Source: Streptosporangiales bacterium
Lineage (GTDB): Bacteria; Actinomycetota; Actinomycetes; Streptosporangiales; WHST01
Direction: 5' to 3'
DNA length: 35,358 nt
Assembly: GCA_009379955.1 (NCBI GenBank)
Contig: WHST01000066.1
Location: 1-35,358 of the forward strand
The first letter of the stretch is position 1; every line of letters begins with the position of its first letter. Shown here piece by piece: positions 24,927 through 31,572 of this stretch. Both the position numbers and the translations under genes were made by a program. Under the pieces are notes generated by a model. It had not been told where the DNA came from, made no database searches, and saw only the letters and a list, made by a program, of their open reading frames with translations.

Positions 24927-25133
24927 GACCCTCGCAGCGCACCCGTGAACGGCACCACAGCCGGGTCCACCCTGTCACCTGCCCGGGGACGCCGCACCAG
25001 CGGCGATGGATGACCGACAGGTCGATAGGCTGCTGCCATCGACCACCACGACTGGACCACGCCCGGCGCCTTTCCGGTCGCCGACGGGGTCCATCGCATC
25101 CCACTCCCGCTGCCGTCCGACGGCCTGCGCGCG

Positions 25134-26048
25134 GTGAACGTCTACGCCGTCGACGACGGCGACGGGCTCGCCCTCGTCGACTCCGGCTGGGCGCTGGCGG
25201 TGGCGCGGGAGCGGCTCGAGGCGGCGCTCGGCTCGATTGGTCGCGAGCTCGGCGACGTCCGCAGGTTCCTCGTGACGCACGTCCACCGCGACCACTACAC
25301 CCTCGGCGTCGTGCTGCGCCGCCTGTTCGGCTCGCGGATCGCGGTCGGCGCGCACGAGGAGCCGAACCTCCGCACGATCCTCGATAGCGACCACCGGGCC
25401 GAGCGCCCGCACCTCGACGAACTCAGACGTGACGGCGCCACACCGGTGATCGACCGGCTCCTCGCGCTCGGTACGGGCGAGCCGACCCTCGACTGGGAGC
25501 TGCCGGACGAGTGGCTCGCGGACGGCAGCGACGTCACCCTGGCCAAGCGCACCCTGCGCGTCGTCCACACGCCGGGACACACCCGCGGGCACGTGGTCTT
25601 CGCCGACCTCGACGCCGGCCTGCTGTTCGCCGGCGACCACGTGCTCCCGCACATCACCCCGTCGATCGGCTTCGAGGCGGCCCGCGCACCCCTGCCGCTG
25701 GGCGACTTCCTCGGCTCGTTGCGGCGCGTCCGCACGCTTCCCGACCTGCGCCTGCTGCCCGCCCACGGCCCGGTGACCGACAGCACCCACGGCCGCGTCG
25801 ACGAGCTGGTCGCTCACCACGACCGGCGCCTGGACCAGGCCGAACGCGCCGCCGGCGACGGGGCGTGCACACCGTACGAGGTCGCCCGCGTGCTGCCGTG
25901 GACACGTAGGGAGCGCGCGTTCGACGACCTCGACCCGTTCAACCAGATGCTGGCCGTCATGGAGACCGCGGCGCACCTCGACGTGCTCGTCCGCGACGAA
26001 CGGCTCCGGTCGTCACTCGTCGACGGCGTCGTGCACTACGCCCCCTGA
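25134..26048 (+). CDS. MBL-fold metallo-hydrolase
   Basis: The 304-residue product (from the only canonical start) has the metallo-beta-lactamase signature HVHRDHY, then HTPGHTRGHVVFADLDAGLLFAGDHVLP, and LLPAHGPV near the end. This is a typical glyoxalase II-like enzyme with a C-terminal helical extension. The GTG at 25134 appears to lie inside the protein. The same frame continues upstream to 25038 as DWTTPGAFPVADGVHRIPLP, family-like sequence, with no ATG, GTG or TTG after the in-frame TAG at 25026-25028. A non-AUG start (ATC at 25038), a base error or loss of the start are all possible. Confidence 0.85.
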   Translation: MNVYAVDDGDGLALVDSGWALAVARERLEAALGSIGRELGDVRRFLVTHVHRDHYTLGVVLRRLFGSRIAVGAHEEPNLRTILDSDHRAERPHLDELRRDGATPVIDRLLALGTGEPTLDWELPDEWLADGSDVTLAKRTLRVVHTPGHTRGHVVFADLDAGLLFAGDHVLPHITPSIGFEAARAPLPLGDFLGSLRRVRTLPDLRLLPAHGPVTDSTHGRVDELVAHHDRRLDQAERAAGDGACTPYEVARVLPWTRRERAFDDLDPFNQMLAVMETAAHLDVLVRDERLRSSLVDGVVHYAP

Positions 26049-26071
26049 GGGGTGAGCGCGTCCCCGTTCGT

Positions 26072-27061
26072 TCAGGCCTCGGACCCGTCGCCCACGTCGC
26101 CGTGCGGGATGTACGTGGCGGGCACAACACCCAGCTTGCCGGCCTGGTAGTCCTCGAACGCCTGCAGCACCTCGGCACGGGTGTTCATGACGAACGGTCC
26201 AGCCCAGGAGATCGGCTCGCGGATCGGGCGACCGCCGAGGACCACCACGTCGAGCCCGGCGAGGCGCGACTCCTGTGTGCGGTCGGCGGCGACGCTGACC
26301 GTGTCGCCCGCACCGAGCACCGCGAGCTGACCGGTGCGGACAGGGCGTCCCTCCGCCCCGACGGTGCCCGCTCCGGAGAGCACGTAGACCAGGGCGTTGA
26401 AGTCGCGCCGCCACGGCAGACGTACCCGCCCGCCGGGCGCGACCGTCGCGTGCATCATCGCCATCGGTGTGCGCGTCGAGCCCGGTCCCTCGTGCCCGGC
26501 CACCTCGCCCGCGATCACCCGGACGAGCGCGCCGCCGTCCGGCGTGGTGAGCAGCGCGGACTCCCTGCCGCGCAGGTCCTGGTACTTGGGCTCGAGCCAT
26601 TTGTCGGCCTTCGGGAGGTTCACCCACAGCTGCAGGCCGTGGAACAGCCCGCCGCTCGCCACCAGCGCCTCCGGCGGCCGCTCGATGTGCAGCAGCCCGC
26701 CGCCCGCGGTCATCCACTGCGTGTCCCCATCGGTGATGACCCCGCCACCGCCGTGGCTGTCCTGGTGCTCGAACGTGCCGTCGATGATGTACGTGACGGT
26801 CTCGAACCCGCGGTGCGGGTGCCAGGCCGTGCCCTTCGGCTCGCCCGGCGCGTACTCCACCTCGCCCATCTGGTCGAGGTGGATGAAGGGGTCGAGGTCG
26901 CGCAGGTCGACGCCCGCGAAGGCTCGGCGCACAGGGAACCCCTCGCCCTCGAACCCGGACGGCGCCGTCGTCACCGACGTCACCGGCCGGTCGACCGCGC
27001 CCGGCGCGGGCTCGGGGATGGCGGCGAGAGAGGTGAGGTCATCGACGGTGACGGCGGCCAT
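26072..27061 (-). CDS. Pirin family protein
   Basis: The 329-residue bicupin has all pirin hallmarks: FIHLDQMGEVEYAPGEPKGTAWHPHRGFETVTYIIDGTFEHQDS and DTQWMTAGGGLLHIE, giving the metal set His-x-His near residue 80 plus His and Glu in LLHIE. The C-terminal cupin has LVYVLSGAG and QLAVLGAGD. Bacterial pirins act as quercetinases or as modulators of central metabolism and stress responses, and the role here is open. The ATG at 27061 follows GAAGGAG. It ends 23 nt from the MBL gene, convergently. Confidence 0.92.
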   Translation of the reverse strand: MAAVTVDDLTSLAAIPEPAPGAVDRPVTSVTTAPSGFEGEGFPVRRAFAGVDLRDLDPFIHLDQMGEVEYAPGEPKGTAWHPHRGFETVTYIIDGTFEHQDSHGGGGVITDGDTQWMTAGGGLLHIERPPEALVASGGLFHGLQLWVNLPKADKWLEPKYQDLRGRESALLTTPDGGALVRVIAGEVAGHEGPGSTRTPMAMMHATVAPGGRVRLPWRRDFNALVYVLSGAGTVGAEGRPVRTGQLAVLGAGDTVSVAADRTQESRLAGLDVVVLGGRPIREPISWAGPFVMNTRAEVLQAFEDYQAGKLGVVPATYIPHGDVGDGSEA

Positions 27062-27075
27062 GACGCGCTCCTTCG

Positions 27076-27087
27076 TTGAAGGTTCAA
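27076..27087. promoter_or_regulatory. Short palindrome before pirin gene
   Basis: TTGAA-GG-TTCAA sits 15 bp upstream of the pirin start, partly over its ribosome site region. It may be a binding site for a MarR- or HxlR-like repressor, by resemblance only. Confidence 0.3.
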
Positions 27088-27135
27088 TCAGTATCGGATG
27101 AACAGCGGCGCCCGTCGCCGTGTTCCCTCACGACG

Positions 27136-27465
27136 CTACGCCGGTACGGCCTCCGGGCTCATCGCGGCGGCCAGGCGCAGATAGGTGTGCGCCTCCTCGT
27201 GGCGGCTCTGCCGCTGCAGGGTGCGCCCGAGCAGGAGGTGGGCGTAGACCTCGACGGGGTCCTCTGCCACCAGCTCGCGCAACGTCCGTTCGGCCCTGCC
27301 CAGCTGGGCGGAGTGGTAGTAGGCGCGCGCCAGGAGCAGCCGAAGTGCCAGGTCACCGGGCACCTCGGCGGCGAGGTCGGCGAGCATCCCGGCGGTCGTG
27401 ATGTAGTCCTCTGCGTCGAAGAACATCCGCGCCCGCTCGTAGCGCTCCATGAGGGTCTCGGTCAC
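27136..27465 (-). CDS. Tetratricopeptide repeat protein
   Basis: The 109-residue product consists of about three TPR helices pairs: LMERYERARMFFDAEDYITTAGMLADLAAEVP, DLALRLLLARAYYHSAQLGRAERTLRELVAEDP and EVYAHLLLGRTLQRQSRHEEAHTYLRLAAAMSP. This makes it a small protein-protein adaptor. The GTG at 27465 is chosen because GAGAGGAGA precedes it. An ATG at 27525 would add 20 low-complexity proline-rich residues without a ribosome site. The partner is unknown. It is divergent from a SHOCT-domain membrane protein. Confidence 0.8.
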   Translation of the reverse strand: MTETLMERYERARMFFDAEDYITTAGMLADLAAEVPGDLALRLLLARAYYHSAQLGRAERTLRELVAEDPVEVYAHLLLGRTLQRQSRHEEAHTYLRLAAAMSPEAVPA

Positions 27466-27633
27466 CGTCGTCTCCTCTCCGTCGGGCGGCCCCGGTAGGG
27501 GCGGCGTGGACTCAACAGCGGACATCCGTGCGGCATTCCGGCCACTCGGCACGTGCCCCTACTCCCCTGGTCGTACACGCGATGTCGTCCTCCGACGGAT
27601 GTGCGGGCGGCGTCGCCGGGCGAGACTCCTGCC

Positions 27634-27948
27634 ATGAACGCCTTCGTGACACAGACCCTCGCCGACGCCACCACCGCAATGCCCGCCGTCGTGTCGTGGG
27701 GCGGACCGGGCCATGGAGGACCGGGCTGGGACGGGCCGGGCGGCTGGGGATTCGGTCCCGGACCGTTCTTCCTGCTGTTCCCCCTGCTCCTCGGCCTGGC
27801 CGCCGCCGTGGCCATCGTCATCTGGCGGCGACGGTCCTCGGACACCTCGAGCAGCGAGGCGACGCTCGAGGACAGGTTCGCGCGCGGTGACCTCTCCGAG
27901 GAGGAGTACCGCTCGCGGCTGGCCGTGATCCGCGAGATGCGCGGGTAG
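27634..27948 (+). CDS. SHOCT domain-containing membrane protein
   Basis: The 104-residue protein has a glycine/proline/tryptophan-rich N-terminal segment (WGGPGHGGPGWDGPGGWGFG), one membrane helix (FFLLFPLLLGLAAAVAIVIW), a basic stop (RRR) and a C-terminal SHOCT motif (LEDRFARGDLSEEEYRSRLAVIREM). SHOCT tails are oligomerisation modules in membrane-associated proteins. The ATG at 27634 fits the topology. The longer upstream reading is arginine-rich and unlikely. Its function is unknown. It is followed by a long imperfect hairpin. Confidence 0.82.
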   Translation: MNAFVTQTLADATTAMPAVVSWGGPGHGGPGWDGPGGWGFGPGPFFLLFPLLLGLAAAVAIVIWRRRSSDTSSSEATLEDRFARGDLSEEEYRSRLAVIREMRG

Positions 27949-27969
27949 CGCTCTCGCCGCGGCCGGTGC

Positions 27970-28029
27970 ACGACGTCACGGTGCCCTTCACGTCGCGCCC
28001 CTACCTGGTGAAGGGCACCCTGATGTCGT
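27970..28029. terminator. Long imperfect hairpin after SHOCT gene
   Basis: GGTGCCCTTCAC (27980-27991) pairs perfectly with GTGAAGGGCACC (28008-28019). The stem extends with two mismatches to 27970 and 28029. It lies 21 nt beyond the SHOCT stop and is likely its terminator. The arm core matches the hairpin at 187-240 in 11 of 12 bases. Confidence 0.55.
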
Positions 28030-28138
28030 CGTCACCACACGACCGGTCCACCCGCAGCAGCGCGTCGGAGAGCATCCCGAGGGCCACGAGCGTCGCCACC
28101 GCCACGACACTCGCCACGGCTGCAACCACGATCATCAT
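28001..28138 (-). CDS. Possible 45-residue single-helix membrane protein
   Basis: The frame from the ATG at 28138 reads MMIVVAAVASVVAVATLVAL, then GMLSDALLRVDRSCGDDDIR and a short end. That is one hydrophobic helix plus a charged tail. It lies 36 nt after the stop of the NAD(P)/FAD oxidoreductase, on the same strand. Its stop codon falls in the loop of the hairpin at 27970-28029. There is no clear ribosome site, so it may be spurious. Translational coupling or a small-protein subunit is speculation. Confidence 0.35.
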   Translation of the reverse strand: MMIVVAAVASVVAVATLVALGMLSDALLRVDRSCGDDDIRVPFTR

Positions 28139-28174
28139 GACCGGAACGACGGACGCGCCCGCGGTCGTGTTGGC

Positions 28175-29257
28175 CTACTCCAGGCCGAAGAACTCCGCGT
28201 ACCGCCCGCTGAGCATGTCGGCTCCCTTGAGCCTCGAGGTCTCTGCGGCGTCGAGGACGCCCATGGCGGGCAGGTAGCTCGCCCCGCGGGCGGGGCCGAG
28301 CGGGATGGCGACACCCAGCTCGACGGGCTCGTATCCGGTGAGCTCGCCGCCGCCCTCGATCAGGGTGCGGATGTTCGCCGCGACCACCTCGGCGTGCCTG
28401 CCGGCCGCCGCCGCCTTCTTGGACTCGGGCACCCCGGTGACGTCACCGACGGCGAACACGCGCTCGTGACCCGCGAGGCGCAGCTCGGCGGTGACCTCGA
28501 GGTGACCGTCCGCGCGACGGGCGCCGGCGAGCTCGCCGGCGAGGTAGTCGCTGTTGGGCACCACGCCGAAGCAGCGGAACCAGATGTCGGCGGTGACCTC
28601 CCCGCCCGACCGCAGCGCCGCGGTGAACGTCTTCGTCTCGCCCGGGTCGGACGGCGGGTCCTCCCACAGGCTCGTTCCCAGCACGAGGTCGACGCCCATG
28701 TCGGCGAGCTGTGCACGCAGGTCCTCGCGGAGCGCCTCGGGGTACTCGCCACCCACGATGTCGTCGGCCGGGTCGACGACCGTGACGGCCTTGTCGGGCC
28801 ACGCCGCCGTGATCTCCCCCGCCAGTTCGAGGCCCACCGGGCCGGCACCGAGCAGGAGCACGCGGTCGGCCTCGATCAGTGCTCCGCGGGCCTCACCGAT
28901 CCTGACCTTGGCGTCCGCGCTGCCGTCGACGTCGTACTTCGCCGGGAACGGGTACGCCGATCCGGTCGCGAGGACGATGTAGTCCGCCGCGATCCGCTGC
29001 CCCGAGCCGAGCACGACGGCACCGGCCTCGACCAGCACGGCCCGGTCCCTGACCACCCGGCCGCGGGCGAGCAACCGGTCGTACGGCAGGAAGAGCCGGT
29101 CGGTCCACGCGGGATCGACGAGCCCGCGCAGCGCCGCGACGTTGTGGACGAACGCGTCCTTCGGCTCGACGAGCACCACGTCGGCCACGTCGTCGAGCGC
29201 CTTCGCCGTCGCGACGCCGCCGTACCCGCCACCGATGACCACCACGGTCGCACTCAT
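28175..29257 (-). CDS. FSP1/AIFM2-like NAD(P)/FAD-dependent oxidoreductase
   Basis: The 360-residue flavoprotein has the FAD-binding VVVIGGGYGGVATAKAL (5-21), VLATGSAYPFPAKY, the NAD(P)-binding VLLLGAGPVGLELAGEI (about 132-148), a GGEYPEALREDLRAQLADMGVDL region, and ERVFAVGDVTGVPESKKA. It resembles type II NADH dehydrogenases and the AIFM2/FSP1 quinone reductases, so it probably reduces a quinone at the membrane surface. It lacks a clear C-terminal membrane anchor. It is divergent from a MarR regulator with shared operator-like repeats, so it is likely repressed until redox or aromatic stress. Confidence 0.88.
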   Translation of the reverse strand: MSATVVVIGGGYGGVATAKALDDVADVVLVEPKDAFVHNVAALRGLVDPAWTDRLFLPYDRLLARGRVVRDRAVLVEAGAVVLGSGQRIAADYIVLATGSAYPFPAKYDVDGSADAKVRIGEARGALIEADRVLLLGAGPVGLELAGEITAAWPDKAVTVVDPADDIVGGEYPEALREDLRAQLADMGVDLVLGTSLWEDPPSDPGETKTFTAALRSGGEVTADIWFRCFGVVPNSDYLAGELAGARRADGHLEVTAELRLAGHERVFAVGDVTGVPESKKAAAAGRHAEVVAANIRTLIEGGGELTGYEPVELGVAIPLGPARGASYLPAMGVLDAAETSRLKGADMLSGRYAEFFGLE

Positions 29258-29285
29258 GCATCACTCCTGGTTCGTTGTACCGACT

Positions 29286-29324
29286 GTTCGTGTCGCGAAC
29301 TAAAGTAGTCCGTGCCGCGAACAA
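29286..29324. promoter_or_regulatory. MarR operator candidates
   Basis: GTTCG-TGTCG-CGAAC (29286-29300) is an inverted repeat. A related copy, CCGTGCCGCGAACAA, lies 22 bp downstream (29310-29324), about two helical turns away, between the divergent starts at 29257 and 29345. Confidence 0.55.
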
Positions 29325-29344
29325 TCGCCAACTACACTCGAACC

Positions 29345-29812
29345 ATGAAGGGCACGACCACCTCACCGCCAGCGGCCCGGCTGGGTCTCGCCGAGTCGCT
29401 CGCGCGCCTCTCCAACCTGGTGCAGCGCGCGTTCGTGGAGGTCGGCCGCCGGTACGACCTCACCGCGCAGCAGGCACAGTTCCTCTGCCGGCTCACCGAG
29501 GGCCCGGTCGGCATGACCGAGCTGACCCGGATGCTCCACCTGGAGAAGTCGAGCCTCACCGGGCTCGTCGACCGGCTCGAGCGGCGTGGCCTCGTCGCCC
29601 GGACGCCCCACTCGTGCGACAGGCGCGCCCACCTGGTCGCGCTGACCCGGCAGGGCACCCGCGCCGCAGCCGACTACCACGACGACCTGGTCGCGCGGCT
29701 CGAGACCATGACCTGCGACCTGCCACCCGCGGACCGGCGTCATCTCGAGGATCTGCTCGGGCAGGTGCTCGCCGGCGTCGCCGACGACGCGTCAGCCCAG
29801 CGGGCCGAGTAG
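29345..29812 (+). CDS. MarR family transcriptional regulator
   Basis: The 155-residue product has a central winged helix: LTAQQAQFLCRLTEGPVGMTELTRMLHLEKSSLTGLVDRLERRGLVAR, then the wing DRRAHLVALTRQGT, with flanking dimerisation helices. The ATG at 29345 is preceded by TACACT (29333-29338) as a -10 box 7 nt away and by no ribosome site, so it is probably leaderless. The GTG at 29312 would start inside the operator repeat and is rejected. It likely represses itself and the divergent oxidoreductase, responding to a phenolic or oxidative ligand (family knowledge). Confidence 0.9.
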   Translation: MKGTTTSPPAARLGLAESLARLSNLVQRAFVEVGRRYDLTAQQAQFLCRLTEGPVGMTELTRMLHLEKSSLTGLVDRLERRGLVARTPHSCDRRAHLVALTRQGTRAAADYHDDLVARLETMTCDLPPADRRHLEDLLGQVLAGVADDASAQRAE

Positions 29813-29938
29813 GACGAGCGGGATCTCCCGCTCCGTGCGCGCCTGGTAGGCGGCGTACCGCGGGTGCCGCCCGACGACCCTGGGCCAGCGATCGCCCAAC
29901 CCGACAGCCGCTACACCGAGCGGCACACCACCATCGGG
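29792..29938 (-). pseudogene. C-terminal remnant of deazaflavin/F420-type nitroreductase (DUF385)
   Basis: The minus-strand frame ends with RWPRVVGRHPRYAAYQARTE and then REIPLVLLGPLG, stop at 29792-29794. This is the typical C-terminus of Ddn-like F420-dependent nitroreductases. No start or N-terminal half is present here. Beyond about 29938 the homology is lost. The matching N-terminal half is at 31284-31562 on the same strand. It overlaps the 3' end of the MarR gene by 21 nt. Confidence 0.75.
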
Positions 29939-29998
29939 GGGGTTCGTTCTCTCCAATTCTCGGCTGTCTTCAGCGACGGTCGGCGGGCGCGGGCTGCG

Positions 29999-30394
29999 TC
30001 AGTCCTGTGGACTGTAGGCGATCGCGTCGACGTCGATCAGGAAGTCCAGCGGTGGACGTCCCTCGAAGGTCATGCGGGCCGGGAGGTAGTCGGTGAAGTA
30101 GGTGCGGTAGACCTCGTTGAAGGCGGCCCAATCGTCGACGTTCTGCAGGTGGACGGTCACCATGACGAGATTGTCGAGGGTGGCGCCTGCGGCGTCGAGG
30201 ACGATGCGGATGTTGTCGAAGACCCGTCGGGTCTGGGTCGCCAGGTCTTTCGGCACTACCTGTCCGGTCGCGGGATCGACCGGGACGGTACCGGACACGA
30301 AGATGAAGTCGCCGGCTTTGACCGCCTGCGAGAACGGCCCGAGTGGGATGCCGGCCTTCTCGGTGAACACGACTGTCTTGGATCCGGGCGTCAT
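29999..30394 (-). CDS. RidA family protein
   Basis: The 131-residue product is a full-length RidA/YjgF enamine/imine deaminase: FSQAVKAGDFIFVSGTVPVDP, TRRVFDNIRIVLDAAGATLDNLV, and the catalytic Arg107 in LPARMTFEGRPP followed by LIDVDAIA. RidA proteins hydrolyse reactive 2-aminoacrylate-like imines. The ATG at 30394 follows AGGAGTAGCC. It is divergent from an XRE-cupin regulator across a palindromic operator and lies inside the segment that splits the nitroreductase gene. Many such paralogues serve a particular catabolic pathway. Confidence 0.92.
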   Translation of the reverse strand: MTPGSKTVVFTEKAGIPLGPFSQAVKAGDFIFVSGTVPVDPATGQVVPKDLATQTRRVFDNIRIVLDAAGATLDNLVMVTVHLQNVDDWAAFNEVYRTYFTDYLPARMTFEGRPPLDFLIDVDAIAYSPQD

Positions 30395-30430
30395 GGCTAC
30401 TCCTCGACAAACGGCCTCTTATGCGAGGTA

Positions 30431-30452
30431 ACAGTCTCATATACGAGACTGT
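30431..30452. promoter_or_regulatory. Palindromic operator between ridA and XRE regulator
   Basis: ACAGTCTC (30431-30438) and GAGACTGT (30445-30452) form a perfect 8-bp inverted repeat around ATATAC. It is centred between the divergent genes and overlaps the -35 area of the regulator. The GTCTC-AT half-site matches the operon A promoter. Autoregulation by the XRE protein is likely (inference). Confidence 0.65.
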
Positions 30453-30477
30453 CGAGCAACGGGCTATCGTGACCTGT

Positions 30478-31065
30478 GTGGACGAGGCACGGCGGGCGGT
30501 CGCTGCCAACCTCCGCACGATCCGCGCGGCCAGAGGCCTGACGGTGGCGGCTCTGGCGCAGGCGAGCGGCATCGGGAAGGCGACGTTGTCACGGATCGAG
30601 GCCGGTCAGGCGAATCCGACCCTCGAGACCCTCTACGCACTCGCTGATGCTCTGGGGGTGTCCTGGGGGACCCTGGTCGCGGAGCCCCCGGCGCGCACCG
30701 TGCGTACCAGAGCTGCTGATGTTCCGGTGCTCGCCGGGCCCGTCGAGGCGAGGCTGCTGACCCAGATCACGGGTGTGCCGTTGTTGGAGGGGCTGGACGT
30801 GGGGTTCCCGGTGGGCGCTCGGCGGGAGTCGGGTGCGCATCCGCGGGGTGTGGTCGAGCACCTGTTCCTGGTTGGTGGGCGGCTGCGGGCGGGCCCGCTC
30901 GACGCACTGGAGGATCTCGACACCGGTGACGTGCTGCGCTTCGCCGCCGACGTCCCGCACGCCTACGAGGCGCTCGACGGGCGGGCCGCGCAGGCGATCC
31001 TGCTGATGACCTACCCGTCGATCTCGGCCGGAGATCGCGGGTCCGAGACTCCCGCGGGCTTCTGA
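30478..31065 (+). CDS. XRE family regulator with C-terminal cupin domain
   Basis: The 195-residue product has an N-terminal HTH_3 domain (AANLRTIRAARGLTVAALAQASGIGKATLSRIEAGQANPTLETLYALADALGV) and a C-terminal cupin (GVVEHLFLVGGRLRAGP, DTGDVLRFAADVPHAYEAL). The GTG at 30478 is chosen because TATCGT (30465-30470) gives a TANNNT -10 box 8 nt upstream, and no ribosome site exists, so it is probably leaderless. A GTG at 30469 is an alternative. Such regulators commonly control an adjacent transporter or small-molecule enzyme, here ridA. Confidence 0.9.
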   Translation: MDEARRAVAANLRTIRAARGLTVAALAQASGIGKATLSRIEAGQANPTLETLYALADALGVSWGTLVAEPPARTVRTRAADVPVLAGPVEARLLTQITGVPLLEGLDVGFPVGARRESGAHPRGVVEHLFLVGGRLRAGPLDALEDLDTGDVLRFAADVPHAYEALDGRAAQAILLMTYPSISAGDRGSETPAGF

Positions 31066-31074
31066 CGGTGGTGT

Positions 31075-31281
31075 GCGTCGGCGTGGGCAGTGGTGACCCG
31101 GTTGTCGCGGATGGCCCGCTCGGTGCGCCATCTCACCGAGGTCGCCGCGCTGCTCGCCGAGCGCGGGGTGGACCTGGTGGTGCTCAAGCAGGGCATCGAT
31201 ACCACCACCCCGGCGGGGCGGCTCCTGTTCCACGTCATCGGCGCGATGGACGAGATGCTGGCCGACCTGGTCAGCGAGGGC
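31075..31281 (+). pseudogene. Serine recombinase (resolvase) internal fragment
   Basis: The plus frame reads VVTRLSRMARSVRHLTEVAA, LLAERGVDLVVLKQGIDTTT and PAGRLLFHVIGAMDEMLADL, ending at VSEG. This is the middle and dimerisation helix of a small serine resolvase. The catalytic N-terminus and the C-terminal DNA-binding part are missing. It starts 10 nt after the XRE stop in the same frame, and it ends exactly where the nitroreductase half begins (31284). It is a mobile-element remnant marking a recombination boundary. Confidence 0.8.
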
Positions 31282-31283
31282 GG

Positions 31284-31562
31284 CCCTCCCCGCAGCGACA
31301 CCTCCACCTCAGGCCGTTCGCGGAGGTTCATGAACCAGGCCGGGTGCCGGTCGTCGCCACCGCGCGAGCCGACCACGACGTAGGTGCTCCCCTCGCGCAG
31401 CGGCGACGTCAGCACCGACCGTGGCCTGCCGGACCGTCGCCCGGCGGTCGTCAGCTCGAGGACGGGCATGCCCACGACGTCCCGACCGAAGCGACCAGCG
31501 GTGACGGCGAGGAGCAGCCGGTGGACGGCGTTCATCGCCTTCAGCGTCAGGTCGCGCGGCAC
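31284..31562 (-). pseudogene. N-terminal half of deazaflavin/F420-type nitroreductase (DUF385)
   Basis: From a GTG at 31562 the frame reads MPRDLTLKAMNAVHRLLLAV, GRFGRDVVGMPVLELTTAGRRSG, RSVLTSPLREGSTYVVVGSRGG and DRHPAWFMNLRERPEVEVSL. These are the N-terminal two thirds of a Ddn-like F420-dependent oxidoreductase. Homology stops at RGG (31284), and the following bases belong to the resolvase fragment read from the other strand. The C-terminal third is at 29792-29938. The start is 10 nt after the amidase stop, so the gene once ended the amidase operon. Confidence 0.82.
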
Positions 31563-31572
31563 AGCACCGTCC

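Noticed and set aside
31090-31383. Complete resolvase gene
   Set aside because: Recombinase similarity ends at 31281; the rest of the frame is antisense to the nitroreductase half, and the catalytic N-terminus is absent.
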